Shown: positions 33,800 through 43,332 of the stretch, piece by piece | Layout of the letters: the number at the start of each line of letters is the position of its first letter | How positions within the stretch are numbered: the stretch's first letter is position 1 | Origin: UBA8106 sp964569695 | GTDB lineage: Bacteria; Acidobacteriota; Vicinamibacteria; Vicinamibacterales; UBA823 | Assembly (NCBI GenBank): GCA_964569695.1 | Contig: CAZMUA010000004.1 | Coordinates: 62,001 to 126,000, forward strand | DNA length: 64,000 nt | Direction of reading: 5' to 3' | The notes under the pieces: model-generated | What the model saw: only the letters and a program-made list of their open reading frames with translations | Databases searched by the model: none | What the model was told of the DNA's origin: nothing | Position numbers and translations under genes: made by a program

Positions 33800-35605
33800 C
33801 TACCTATTGTCTTCAATAATCTGACCTAGATCAGTTCGCAACTGAGGGATTGGTTCACAAGCCACTTTCATCGCCCCGTCAGACGCTTTTCGAATGACGA
33901 TGTTTTGTTTTCCCCATGCATCATCCTTGGCAAGGTAATCTTCACGGAAGTGGGCTCCTCGGCTTTCTTGCCGCATAATCGCTGCTCGAGCAACTGCCTC
34001 AGATACGGTTAACAGATTCCGCAGATCAAGGGCTGTATGCCAACCACTATTGTATTCACGATGTCCAACAACACTTACCTGATTGGTTCGATCGTTTAGC
34101 TGCACAAGTCCATCCAAGGCCCTTTGTATTTCCGTATCCTGCCGCACGATACCAACTAATTCTTGCATCATGACTTGAAGTTCTTGCTGAATAGCGTAAG
34201 GCCCTTCGCCGTCACGAGAAAAAGGCTGAAGTGCCCGTTGTGCAATTTCGCCGACCTGGTCAGTGTTAACCACCCCGGCATCGTGCTCCTTCGCGAATGC
34301 TGCTGCATGTTCGCCTGCACGTTTACCAAACACCAGGAGGTCAGACAGTGAGTTACCGCCGAGTCTGTTGGCTCCATGCAGACCGCCTGCGCACTCTCCA
34401 GCTGCAAACAATCCAGGCACACAGGACATCTGGGTGTCAGGATCAACCCGAACACCACCCATTACATAGTGTGTCGTCGGACCAACCTCCATAGACTCCT
34501 TAGTGATATCGATTCCAGCAAGTTGCTTAAATTGGTGGTACATACTTGGTAGTTTCTTCTTGATATGTTCAGATCCATTCGACAGTCGTTCTTTAATCCA
34601 AGCGATATCGAGATAGACACCACCGTGTTCGGAACCTCGACCTTCCTTGATCTCACGGACGATACATCGTGCAACGTGATCGCGGGTTAATAATTCTGGC
34701 GGTCGGCGCGCATCTTTATCACCTTGGGTGTATCGCCAACCCTCCTCGACGTTGTCGGCAGTCTGATGCTTATAAAGATCAGGGATATCATCAAACATAA
34801 ACCGGTGGCCGTCCTTGTTCTTTAGGAGTCCACCCTCACCACGTACACCCTCGGTAACAAGAATACCCCGCACACTTGGTGGCCAGACCATACCAGTTGG
34901 ATGAAACTGAACGAATTCCATGTCAACGAGGTCCGCACCAGCTTCGTACGCGAGTGCATGTCCATCGCCGGTATATTCCCAAGAATTACTCGTAATCCTA
35001 TAGGCCTTGCCAATGCCACCGGTCGCCAGCACTACAGACCGCGCACGGAATACACGGAAGCGTCCGCGCTCGCGGTCGTAACCAAAGGCACCAACCACGC
35101 GATTTCCATCCTTAAGTAACTCTAGAATCGTGCACTCCATATGCACGTCAAGTCCTTGATGTATCCCGTGATCCTGCAGCGTGCGAATCATTTCGAGCCC
35201 AGTTCGGTCACCCACATGCGCAAGTCGAGCATATTTGTGCCCACCGAAATTACGTTGCAAGATCCGTCCATCAGTCGTGCGGTCAAACAGTGCACCCCAA
35301 CCTTCAAGTTCACGTACTCGTTCTGGGGCCTCCTTGGCATGAAGCTCAGCCATCCGAGCATTGTTCATGTACTGACCACCGCGCATCGTATCGGCAAAAT
35401 GCACACTCCACGCATCGCGGTCATCCACGTTGCCCAGAGCTGCAGCCACACCACCCTCTGCCATAACGGTGTGAGCTTTACCTAAGAGTGACTTGCAGAC
35501 CAGGCCAACAGAGACTCCGGAAGCCGACGCTTCGATCGCGGCTCGAAGTCCGGCCCCGCCCGCACCGATAACTAGCACATCGTGTTCGTAGATTTGATAG
35601 TCCAT
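33800..35605 (-). CDS. sdhA: succinate dehydrogenase/fumarate reductase flavoprotein subunit
   Basis: This 601-residue subunit oxidises succinate. VIGAGGAGLRAAIEA binds FAD; the His in AHTVMAEGG is the covalent FAD link. FVQFHPTG, THYVMGGVRV and GLHGANRLGGNSLSD are the catalytic-domain blocks. ATG 35605 is chosen over a TTG three codons upstream. The order membrane subunit, sdhA, sdhB and the sequence style resemble the Sdh1 type of mycobacteria. Confidence 0.95.
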   Translation of the reverse strand: MDYQIYEHDVLVIGAGGAGLRAAIEASASGVSVGLVCKSLLGKAHTVMAEGGVAAALGNVDDRDAWSVHFADTMRGGQYMNNARMAELHAKEAPERVRELEGWGALFDRTTDGRILQRNFGGHKYARLAHVGDRTGLEMIRTLQDHGIHQGLDVHMECTILELLKDGNRVVGAFGYDRERGRFRVFRARSVVLATGGIGKAYRITSNSWEYTGDGHALAYEAGADLVDMEFVQFHPTGMVWPPSVRGILVTEGVRGEGGLLKNKDGHRFMFDDIPDLYKHQTADNVEEGWRYTQGDKDARRPPELLTRDHVARCIVREIKEGRGSEHGGVYLDIAWIKERLSNGSEHIKKKLPSMYHQFKQLAGIDITKESMEVGPTTHYVMGGVRVDPDTQMSCVPGLFAAGECAGGLHGANRLGGNSLSDLLVFGKRAGEHAAAFAKEHDAGVVNTDQVGEIAQRALQPFSRDGEGPYAIQQELQVMMQELVGIVRQDTEIQRALDGLVQLNDRTNQVSVVGHREYNSGWHTALDLRNLLTVSEAVARAAIMRQESRGAHFREDYLAKDDAWGKQNIVIRKASDGAMKVACEPIPQLRTDLGQIIEDNR

Positions 35606-35640
35606 GACTCGCAAGTCGTCGTCAATGCTTCAAATGCCCG

Positions 35641-36447
35641 TCACAATAACCGAAAATCTGTCCAAGCACCCATTGCACACATCCGAATATAAAAATCAGT
35701 GAAGCCAACCCACACCAAGCTCATCCACGCCCACAACATGTGTCGTTGGTTGAGACAACTCACACAGTCATATGTCGACTGGCGTAATCGATTCATGTGT
35801 GAGAGTTTATCGACGCGACCACCTACCAGATGCCGCAACGAGTGACAGCCGAAGGTATAACCACCGAGGAGAGTAACGTTAAGGATTAATACAAGGCTGC
35901 CCACTCCGACACCAAAACCCGTAATACCCGTGACTGGATCAGTGAACCACAATCCCTTCCAGGCATCGTAGGCAAGGATCACGATGAACACCAAGGCGAG
36001 ATAGAGAAAATACCGATGTATATTCTGCACAATGAGTGGGAACGAGCGCTCACCGAGGTAAGACTCCCGAAGCTCGCCAACGGCACAATTAGGCGGGTCT
36101 GCCCAGAAAGCCTTGTAGTAAGCGCCACGGTAATAGTAGCAGGTCAATCGAAAACCAACTGGGATACCAAGAATGAGAAACGCCGGTGACCATGGTAACC
36201 AAATAGGCCATACCGCTGGTTTTGTGCCGAGCCAAGCGTGTGAAGATTCACCGAATAGCTCGGGCGAATAGAACGGCGACAGGTAAGGCCCAGCGTGGTA
36301 GTACTCGCCCTGAAACGCCGCCCAAGTCGAATAAACAATAAACAGGCCGAGCCCAAGCGCGACTACGAAAGGTTGTAACCACCACGCGTCACTCCTAAAA
36401 GTTTCCCCGAACCGGCGTGCTGGCACCGGGATACTCACCTGAACCAT
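35641..36447 (-). CDS. succinate dehydrogenase membrane anchor, Sdh1-type
   Basis: This 268-residue membrane protein has about five to six helices, for example VVALGLGLFIVYSTWAAF, WSPAFLILGIPVGF and YLALVFIVILAYDAW. GCHSLRHLVGG and QNIHRYFLYLA have His residues that could bind heme. Mycobacterial Sdh1 has a single anchor of similar length, whereas E. coli has two short anchors (SdhC, SdhD). Position directly before sdhA supports the role. RQSTYDCVSCLNQRHMLWAW near the end has a CxxC pair of unknown use. Confidence 0.8.
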   Translation of the reverse strand: MVQVSIPVPARRFGETFRSDAWWLQPFVVALGLGLFIVYSTWAAFQGEYYHAGPYLSPFYSPELFGESSHAWLGTKPAVWPIWLPWSPAFLILGIPVGFRLTCYYYRGAYYKAFWADPPNCAVGELRESYLGERSFPLIVQNIHRYFLYLALVFIVILAYDAWKGLWFTDPVTGITGFGVGVGSLVLILNVTLLGGYTFGCHSLRHLVGGRVDKLSHMNRLRQSTYDCVSCLNQRHMLWAWMSLVWVGFTDFYIRMCAMGAWTDFRLL

Positions 36448-36478
36448 TTACATCACTCCTTCGTGTACGCCATCGGAT

Positions 36479-36919
36479 TCAGACGCGCTGGTAGTCTGCC
36501 TTCCAATTCACAATCGCCTGTTTAATCGCCTTCTGCTCGGTCAAACTGCCATCGAGTACCCTGCGAACTAGTCCAGGAAGCTCAGCATCGCTAGCAAAAC
36601 GCAAGGCTACAAGTTGTCCCGTTGAAAGATCGTAAATACGGGATTTAAGGTCGTCTGGAAGAACCTCAATCAGTTTTAAGCGCATTTCGAGTCTAATCAC
36701 ACGATCCTGCGCCCAAAGAGCATGTATTCTTGAAAATAAACCAATAATGATCAGAGCAAGAGCAGTTAAGGCCCAAATTATGGTCTCCGCAGACATCGCT
36801 GTCGCGGCCCGATAAATTGACCAACCAAAATTTATTAGAAGAATTGGCATTGCAACATAATGGAATGGTGCAACGAAACGAGCGTGGTTGCCGTAATTTT
36901 GTGGTTGTGCTTCTGACAT
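36479..36919 (-). CDS. DUF6526 membrane protein
   Basis: This 146-residue protein has two adjacent hydrophobic helices (YVAMPILLINFGWSIY and IIWALTALALIIIGLF), then a cytoplasmic tail with RLEMRLKLIEVLPDDL and QLVALRFASDAELPGLV, typical of DUF6526. AAGGAG lies 7 nt before ATG 36919. It begins the minus-strand unit 31 nt before the SDH anchor, so it could be an accessory to the respiratory complex, but this is only context. Confidence 0.7.
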   Translation of the reverse strand: MSEAQPQNYGNHARFVAPFHYVAMPILLINFGWSIYRAATAMSAETIIWALTALALIIIGLFSRIHALWAQDRVIRLEMRLKLIEVLPDDLKSRIYDLSTGQLVALRFASDAELPGLVRRVLDGSLTEQKAIKQAIVNWKADYQRV

Positions 36920-37031
36920 TGGAGTACTCCTTGAAGACAAGGTTGTAACTAGATGAACATCACATTATATACATATACGAGACCCTTGGACCTAGTTACG
37001 CACTGTAGAAAATTCGAAACAATCGGGATTG

Positions 37032-38243
37032 CTAATTTGGATCTTCAATTGGCGAGGTCGAAATCTTACGCGGAGGATTAAAGAATGGTGTCTTAGCCAC
37101 CGTGGCATTTACTTTGTATCGTACTGCGTCGATGGTGTACTCGACTTGGACGCGATTTCCCTGTTCGCAACTATTTTTCGCTAAAGTACCAAGGGCGATT
37201 AACTTCTTCAGTGCGGGTGACCAAGTCATTGATGTCACCTTACCAATCTGAACATTATTGTTGTAAATCGGTACCGCTTCTCGAGAGGCGACCATCGGAG
37301 GTTCAGCGGGTAGTTGTGCTTGATCATACAAACGTTCGATCTGAGCCCAGTCAACCTCAAGCCCAACAATTTGACGAGTCAATCCTCTACGATACTCATT
37401 CCGAAGAGCCGTTTGGCCGACAAAACATTCTTTGTCAAGACTAACCAGTCGCCCTAATCCCATTTCGAACGGCGAATAGGATTGTGACGAAGTCAACGCC
37501 TTACGGCTACTAACAAAATCCACGTCGGTCAATAGTAAACCAGCTTCGATACGAGCAACATCTAGCGCCAACATACCCACCGGTCGCACGCCAAATGACG
37601 AACTAAGACCGATAAGCGCATCCCACACTTTGACCGCATCCTGCCATTTCATCCAGATTTCATAACCGAGATCACCTGTGTACCCAGTGCGTGACACGTC
37701 GACTGAGATGTTGGCTAAAGTAGTACTCAGAACACGAAAGTACTTCAGGTTCTGTAGATCGCAATTAGAAAGTCGGCTAAGCACTTTAGCCGACATGGGA
37801 CCCTGGATAGCCAACGCCGCCATTTCTTGTGATATATCTTCGATGGACACGTTTAAACCACGGGCATTACGCTGAAACCAAAGCAGGTTTGGGTCGGCTG
37901 CAGTCCACCGATAGCGATCTTCTGCCAACTTCGACACCGTGCCATCATCAATGACTTTTCCAAATTCATCACACCAAGTCGTGTAAGTAACCTGGCCAAC
38001 TTTTAATTTCGTAGCATCTCGCGTAATCACCCGATTAACCAAGCGCTCCGCGTCAGGTCCCTTAATGAGATATTTGTACAGTGGAGAGATGTCAATTAAA
38101 GCAGCGGCTGTTCGAATAGCGCTGTACTCGTAGTCGTGATGGCTTTCATACGCACTAACGGCATAATATCCCGACCAGTCACGATAATTGAGACTTTCGC
38201 ATAACTGCAAGGTTCGCGCATGCACGGCTGATTCAATGGGCAC
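37032..38243 (-). CDS. GcvT-fold aminomethyltransferase family protein
   Basis: This 403-residue protein has the folate-binding aminomethyltransferase fold: GYYAVSAYESHHDYEYSAIR, RDATKLKVGQVTYTTWCDEF, VSRTGYTGDLGYEIWM and LDVARIEAGLL. The KGCYxGQE motif of YgfZ is absent and FVGQTALRNEYRRG takes its place. Relatives act in glycine cleavage or in tetrahydrofolate-linked demethylation of N- or S-methyl compounds. No gcvH or gcvP is nearby, so demethylation is a plausible alternative. GTG 38243 is chosen because AGGAG lies 5 nt before it. Confidence 0.8.
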   Translation of the reverse strand: MPIESAVHARTLQLCESLNYRDWSGYYAVSAYESHHDYEYSAIRTAAALIDISPLYKYLIKGPDAERLVNRVITRDATKLKVGQVTYTTWCDEFGKVIDDGTVSKLAEDRYRWTAADPNLLWFQRNARGLNVSIEDISQEMAALAIQGPMSAKVLSRLSNCDLQNLKYFRVLSTTLANISVDVSRTGYTGDLGYEIWMKWQDAVKVWDALIGLSSSFGVRPVGMLALDVARIEAGLLLTDVDFVSSRKALTSSQSYSPFEMGLGRLVSLDKECFVGQTALRNEYRRGLTRQIVGLEVDWAQIERLYDQAQLPAEPPMVASREAVPIYNNNVQIGKVTSMTWSPALKKLIALGTLAKNSCEQGNRVQVEYTIDAVRYKVNATVAKTPFFNPPRKISTSPIEDPN

Positions 38244-38417
38244 TATTACTCCTATCACCGAAATCTTGCTCTGATGTCCATGTCAAATTATAGAGAGTGG
38301 AAGGCGATTCCGACAAGGCCAGTCGATCGCATACAATGTCAGGTTGGAACAGAGAACGAAACACGTCGAACTTCACATTGAAACATTAACTCTTCCAATC
38401 ATTGGACAAATAGCGAC

Positions 38418-39995
38418 ATGACGACCGGTAAGTATGATGCTGTCATCATTGGTGGTGGACACAATGGTTTAGTAACAGCGGCGTACCTTGCGCGCGCCGG
38501 CAAGAAAACATTGGTGCTCGAACGTCGTCATGTATTGGGTGGCGCCGCCGTTAGTGAAGAAGTCTTCCCTGGCTTCACCTTCTCCGTCTGTTCTTACGTC
38601 GTGTCTCTCCTTCGACCTGAGATTATTCGCGATCTTAATCTCCCCAAGCATGGCCTCGAAATTTTGCCGCTAGACGGCACCTTTACACCGATGCCTGACG
38701 GTGACTATCTCTGGCGGGTGAACGACCATGCAACGACTCGACGGGAAATCGCTAGACATTCCCGACTTGATGCCGAGGCCTATGAAGACTACGGCAGAAC
38801 CATGATCGAAATGGGTCGGTTCGTCAAGCCGCTACTGAGCATGACACCACCTGACCCAATGTCTTTCAACCCGCGTGACCTTATGCAACTTATGTCAATT
38901 GGCAAGCGTTTTAGGAATTTGTCATCTGACAGTCAACACAAGCAGATTCAACTCATGACGATGAGTGCAGTCGATCTCCTGAATCAGTGGTTTGAAACTG
39001 ATGTGCTGAAAGCAACAATGGCAGCGTCTGGAATTATAGGTACATTTCTGGGTGTGCGATCCCCAGGCACCGCGTTTGTGTTGCTACATCACTATATGGG
39101 TGAAATTGATGGAGCTTTCCGATCTTGGGGATTACCACGTGGTGGCACAGGGGCAATCTCCAATGCCATCGCTAAAGCCGCACGGGAGGCCGGTGCGGAA
39201 ATTCAAACGGAGGCTAGCGTTTCAAAAATTTTGGTCAAACGCGGACGTGCCACTGGCGTCGTACTTGAAAACGGTGACTGTGTGTATGCCGATGTCATAG
39301 CGTCAAGTGTTGACCCACGTTTGACTTTTCTAAAAATGGTGGGAAGCGAACATTTACCAGACGAGTTTTCTGATGACATACGTCGATATAAGTTTCGTGG
39401 ATCATCAGGTAAAGTCAATCTTGCATTAGACGCGCTACCGGATTTTACATGTCTACCTGGTGCTGGCTCTCACCTGCGAGGTGCAATCTCGATTTCTCCG
39501 AGCATCGATTACATCGAACGTGCATACGACGATGCGAAATATGGGCAATACTCTGAACGTCCTTATATAGATATCGTTATTCCAAGCCTGACAGATCCGA
39601 CCGTCGCTCCACCTGGCAAACACGTAATGTCATGTTTCGTGCAGTACGCGCCATACCACCTAAAGCACGGAGATTGGGATAGTGAGCGGGAAAATTTTGG
39701 CGACTGTGTTATTGACACACTCGCAGAGTATGCGCCAAACCTGAAAAATATTGTGTTGCATCGTCAAGTACTGACACCTCTCGATCTGGAGCGAGAGTTT
39801 GGATTGACCGAAGGGAATATTTTCCAGGGTGAGCTTTCACTTGAACAGTTGTTCTTCCTACGCCCAGCGCCAGGCTGGGCACACTACCAAACCCCCATTA
39901 AGAATCTTTATATGTGTGGGTCTGGAGCTCATCCTGGAGGCGGCATTATGGGAGCTCCTGGACGAAACGCTGCTCAACGTATTTTGGGTAACTAA
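38418..39995 (+). CDS. phytoene-desaturase-like FAD oxidoreductase, copy 1
   Basis: This 525-residue flavoprotein starts with VIIGGGHNGLVTAAYLARAG, and LERRHVLGGAAVSEE follows the FAD motif. The C-terminal FAD closing region is YMCGSGAHPGGGIMGAPGRNA. The layout matches the PYROXD2-like branch of phytoene-desaturase-related amine oxidases. The next gene is a clear paralogue with the same blocks. Substrate unknown; true carotenoid genes are not adjacent. Confidence 0.85.
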   Translation: MTTGKYDAVIIGGGHNGLVTAAYLARAGKKTLVLERRHVLGGAAVSEEVFPGFTFSVCSYVVSLLRPEIIRDLNLPKHGLEILPLDGTFTPMPDGDYLWRVNDHATTRREIARHSRLDAEAYEDYGRTMIEMGRFVKPLLSMTPPDPMSFNPRDLMQLMSIGKRFRNLSSDSQHKQIQLMTMSAVDLLNQWFETDVLKATMAASGIIGTFLGVRSPGTAFVLLHHYMGEIDGAFRSWGLPRGGTGAISNAIAKAAREAGAEIQTEASVSKILVKRGRATGVVLENGDCVYADVIASSVDPRLTFLKMVGSEHLPDEFSDDIRRYKFRGSSGKVNLALDALPDFTCLPGAGSHLRGAISISPSIDYIERAYDDAKYGQYSERPYIDIVIPSLTDPTVAPPGKHVMSCFVQYAPYHLKHGDWDSERENFGDCVIDTLAEYAPNLKNIVLHRQVLTPLDLEREFGLTEGNIFQGELSLEQLFFLRPAPGWAHYQTPIKNLYMCGSGAHPGGGIMGAPGRNAAQRILGN

Positions 39996-40040
39996 AGAGT
40001 CGGTGGAACCTGCTGATGTGCCTCATTCGATTGGAACCAT

Positions 40041-41657
40041 ATGAACGTGACACGTAACCACGCTGTCGACACCGTTATCATCGGTGGAGGACACAATGGA
40101 CTGGTCGCAGCGTTTTATCTTGCTAAAGCGGGATTGAAGCCGTTGGTGTTAGAACGTCGAAGCATGATCGGTGGTGCAGCAATTACGTCAGAGTTGTGTC
40201 CTGGCTTCCGCTGCTCCACACTCGCACACTCCGCTGGACCGGTTCATCCAAACATTCTCCGCGATATGAAATTGCATCAATTTGGTGTGGAACGACTGGA
40301 GCCAGACACTTGCGCCTTCGCACCCCTTCTGGATGGGCAACGAATTGTCACATATGTTGACGTAAACCGCACAGTGGAAGAAATTTCGAAATTATCCAGG
40401 AAAGATAGCGAGCGTTACGAAGAATTCAATCAAAGCATTCACCAAATAAGTGACTTGCTCAGGGATATCCTTTGGCGTACACCACCGTCAATCGACACGC
40501 CAACGTTAACCGACGCCTGGCAATTCATTAAAACAAGCCGTAAATTTCGCGCCCTCGGGCGAACTAACGGATTCCGCCTCCTACGCTGGCTACCCATGTC
40601 TGTGGCCGACCTCCTCACCGAATGGTTTGAAACGGACATACTAAAGGCCCTCCTCGCCGCACGTGGTATCTATGGCGATTTCCGTGGTCCCCGTTCAGTT
40701 GGATCTGGTGCAGCCTTGCTACTACAAGCAGCACTTAGCGATCATCCAGTCGGGTCAGTTCATGGGTTCAAAGGTGGTCTTGGAGCTCTCACTCAAGGGA
40801 TGGCAGCAGCGGCCGAGGCCGCCGGTGCGACAATTCGTAACAACGTTGAGGTCACACGAATCACGGTGAAGTCCGGTCAAGCAGTTGGTGTTGTTCTTGA
40901 TGGCGGTGAAGAAATTACAGCTTCGACTGTAATTTCAAATGTCGATCCAAAACGCACATTGCTGCACCTTGTCGATCCAGCCAACCTTGATCCGAACTTC
41001 GTCACTAAATTACAGAATATTCGGACTCACGGCGTCATGGCGAAAATCAATTTAGCGTTAGATGCACTGCCTGTATTCACAGCGTTAAACACAGCAACGA
41101 AAACCGAGACCGCCTCAGCATTATCAGGCCGGATACACATTGGGCCAGACCTGGATTATCTTGAGCGAGCGTTTGACGCATCGAAGTACGGTCGATACTC
41201 AGATCGTCCATACATGGACATTACTATTCCGACACTCACCGATCCCACACTTGCGCCAACTGGACACCATGTCTTGTCTATTTGCGCCCAATTTGCGCCG
41301 TATCAGCTTCGTAAGGGTAATTGGGATCAATCACGTGACCCGTTTAAAAACGCTGTTCTCACTGAACTTCGGCATTACATACCAACACTCGATCAGCACA
41401 TCGTTGGCCAGCAGGTTTTGACACCGCTCGATTTTGAGTCAACTTATGGAATGACTGGCGGTCATATTTTTCATGGAGAACATGCACTCGACCAATTGTT
41501 CAACCTGCGACCACTCCCTAGCTTGTCACAGTACCGTACACCCATGCGCCAACTATACCTCTGTGGAGCAGGTACACATCCTGGTGGAGGTGTCACGGGA
41601 GCCTGCGGCATGAATGCAAGTCGGGAAATCTTAAAAGACCGTCGAAAAAAATCCTAA
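40041..41657 (+). CDS. phytoene-desaturase-like FAD oxidoreductase, copy 2
   Basis: This 538-residue protein is a paralogue of the preceding one: VIIGGGHNGLVAAFYLAKAG and LERRSMIGGAAITSE at the start, LCGAGTHPGGGVTGACGMNA at the end, and a shared SDRPYMDITIPTLTDPTLAP-like stretch in the middle. It starts 45 nt after copy 1. The pair may form a heterodimer or act on two related substrates. Duplication followed by divergence is the simplest history. Confidence 0.85.
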   Translation: MNVTRNHAVDTVIIGGGHNGLVAAFYLAKAGLKPLVLERRSMIGGAAITSELCPGFRCSTLAHSAGPVHPNILRDMKLHQFGVERLEPDTCAFAPLLDGQRIVTYVDVNRTVEEISKLSRKDSERYEEFNQSIHQISDLLRDILWRTPPSIDTPTLTDAWQFIKTSRKFRALGRTNGFRLLRWLPMSVADLLTEWFETDILKALLAARGIYGDFRGPRSVGSGAALLLQAALSDHPVGSVHGFKGGLGALTQGMAAAAEAAGATIRNNVEVTRITVKSGQAVGVVLDGGEEITASTVISNVDPKRTLLHLVDPANLDPNFVTKLQNIRTHGVMAKINLALDALPVFTALNTATKTETASALSGRIHIGPDLDYLERAFDASKYGRYSDRPYMDITIPTLTDPTLAPTGHHVLSICAQFAPYQLRKGNWDQSRDPFKNAVLTELRHYIPTLDQHIVGQQVLTPLDFESTYGMTGGHIFHGEHALDQLFNLRPLPSLSQYRTPMRQLYLCGAGTHPGGGVTGACGMNASREILKDRRKKS

Positions 41658-41724
41658 AGTCTGATGCTACTCAAGAAGCTAAGGCTACAATGAAGAACAT
41701 TTATCGAGAGGAAAGGTAGTGGCA

Positions 41725-43308
41725 ATGGTAGAACCGACCCAAGACCAGAAGATCACCTACGCGACAATGAGCGCAGACCAGATGAATGATCTGCATAACG
41801 GTATTGACCGAGCTATCGAGCAAATCACCCCGCAGTTCGGCCAGACACACCCCATGTATATTGATGGACAAGCCATCGAATCAGCTGAACAGTTCGATGA
41901 TGTCAGTCCGATAGACACCCGACAAGTGTTGGCACGCTTTCAGACTGGTACTGCCGATCATGTTCGTGACGCCGTACGTGCTGCGAATGCGGCGGCAAAA
42001 TCATGGAGCGCCAAACCTTGGAAAGAACGCGTGGCCGTGGTGCGCAACATTTCTGAAGGCATTCGTAAAAACCGATGGGACTTATCAGCATGGATGGGTT
42101 ACGAAACTGGTAAGAACCGGCTTGAATGCGTTGGTGATATCGAAGAGTCAGCCGACTTCATGGCGTATTACTGCAGCCAGATGGAAACCAACGCTGGCTT
42201 CGCCCTGAAAATGGATGCACTGGGACCAAACGAGGAAAATACAAGTGTCCTTCGACCGTACGGAGTCTGGGGAGTAATTGCACCATTCAACTTCCCCATG
42301 GCCTTAGCAGCCGGCCCGATCGGTGCTGCGTTGGTAACAGGTAACACTGTAGTGCTAAAGCCAGCAACCGACACACCATTACTCGGTATCAAGCTGTACG
42401 AAATTGCGACGGCAGCCGGATTACCGCAGGGGGTTCTCAATGTTGTCACTGGTCCTGGTTCCACGGTTGGACAGGAAATCAGTGATAACCCAGGCATCAA
42501 CGGTATTGTCTTTACCGGTTCAAAAGAAGTCGGCATGTTGCTGGCAAGTGAAAACGGTAGACGACAGACACCACGCCCAGTAATCACAGAAATGGGAGGT
42601 AAGAATCCAGCAATCGTGATGAACTCCGCTAATCTCGAAAAGGCTAGCGAAGGCGTTTGGCGTTCGGCCTTTGGCGCCCAAGGACAGAAGTGTTCTGCAT
42701 GCTCTCGCGTTTATGTCGCAGCGGACGTAAAAGATCGTTTCGTTGAGCTCTTGGTCGAAAAAACAAATCAAATTACTGTTGGCGATCCAATGGATCGGAA
42801 TAAATGGCTTGGTCCAGTGATTAACGAACAAGCGGTCAAGACGTACGAACGCGCCGTTGAGGAAGCTAGGCAGGATGGTGGCCGGATTCTTACGGGAGGT
42901 AGACGCATCACGGAAGATCCATTACGGCATGGATATTTCCTTGAACCCACGGTGATAGACGGACTCCCGTTGGATCATCGACTATTCGTCGATGAGTTAT
43001 TTGTGCCACTCACTGTTGTCGGTAGCATCGCATCACTCGATGAAGCACTCGAACTATCTAACCAGACGGAGTACGGCTTGACAGCAGGAATCTTTACAGA
43101 GGATGAAGCAGAAATTGCCCAGTTCTTTGATCGGATCCAAGCGGGTGTTGTGTATGCCAATCGACAAGCTGGCGCAACCACTGGAGCTTGGCCCGGCATC
43201 AATCCCTTTGGCGGTTGGAAAGGCAGTGGATCTTCGGGACGAGGCGCTGGGGGCGCCTACTACGTCCAACAATTTCTACGTGAGCAGAGTCGAGTGCGGA
43301 TCCGTTGA
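41725..43308 (+). CDS. aldehyde dehydrogenase
   Basis: This NAD(P)-dependent aldehyde dehydrogenase has 527 residues. APFNFPMALAAGPIGAAL contacts the cofactor, FTGSKEVG is the Gly motif, TEMGGKNP has the general-base Glu and GQKCSACSR the catalytic Cys. The length and the N-terminal extension resemble the 1-pyrroline-5-carboxylate / glutamate semialdehyde dehydrogenase group. ATG 41725 is preferred over GTG 41719 because the AGGAAAGG site then sits 8 nt away. It follows the two FAD oxidoreductases, 61-67 nt downstream. Confidence 0.87.
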   Translation: MVEPTQDQKITYATMSADQMNDLHNGIDRAIEQITPQFGQTHPMYIDGQAIESAEQFDDVSPIDTRQVLARFQTGTADHVRDAVRAANAAAKSWSAKPWKERVAVVRNISEGIRKNRWDLSAWMGYETGKNRLECVGDIEESADFMAYYCSQMETNAGFALKMDALGPNEENTSVLRPYGVWGVIAPFNFPMALAAGPIGAALVTGNTVVLKPATDTPLLGIKLYEIATAAGLPQGVLNVVTGPGSTVGQEISDNPGINGIVFTGSKEVGMLLASENGRRQTPRPVITEMGGKNPAIVMNSANLEKASEGVWRSAFGAQGQKCSACSRVYVAADVKDRFVELLVEKTNQITVGDPMDRNKWLGPVINEQAVKTYERAVEEARQDGGRILTGGRRITEDPLRHGYFLEPTVIDGLPLDHRLFVDELFVPLTVVGSIASLDEALELSNQTEYGLTAGIFTEDEAEIAQFFDRIQAGVVYANRQAGATTGAWPGINPFGGWKGSGSSGRGAGGAYYVQQFLREQSRVRIR

Positions 43309-43332
43309 TACGCCATTGAAAAAAGAAAACGT

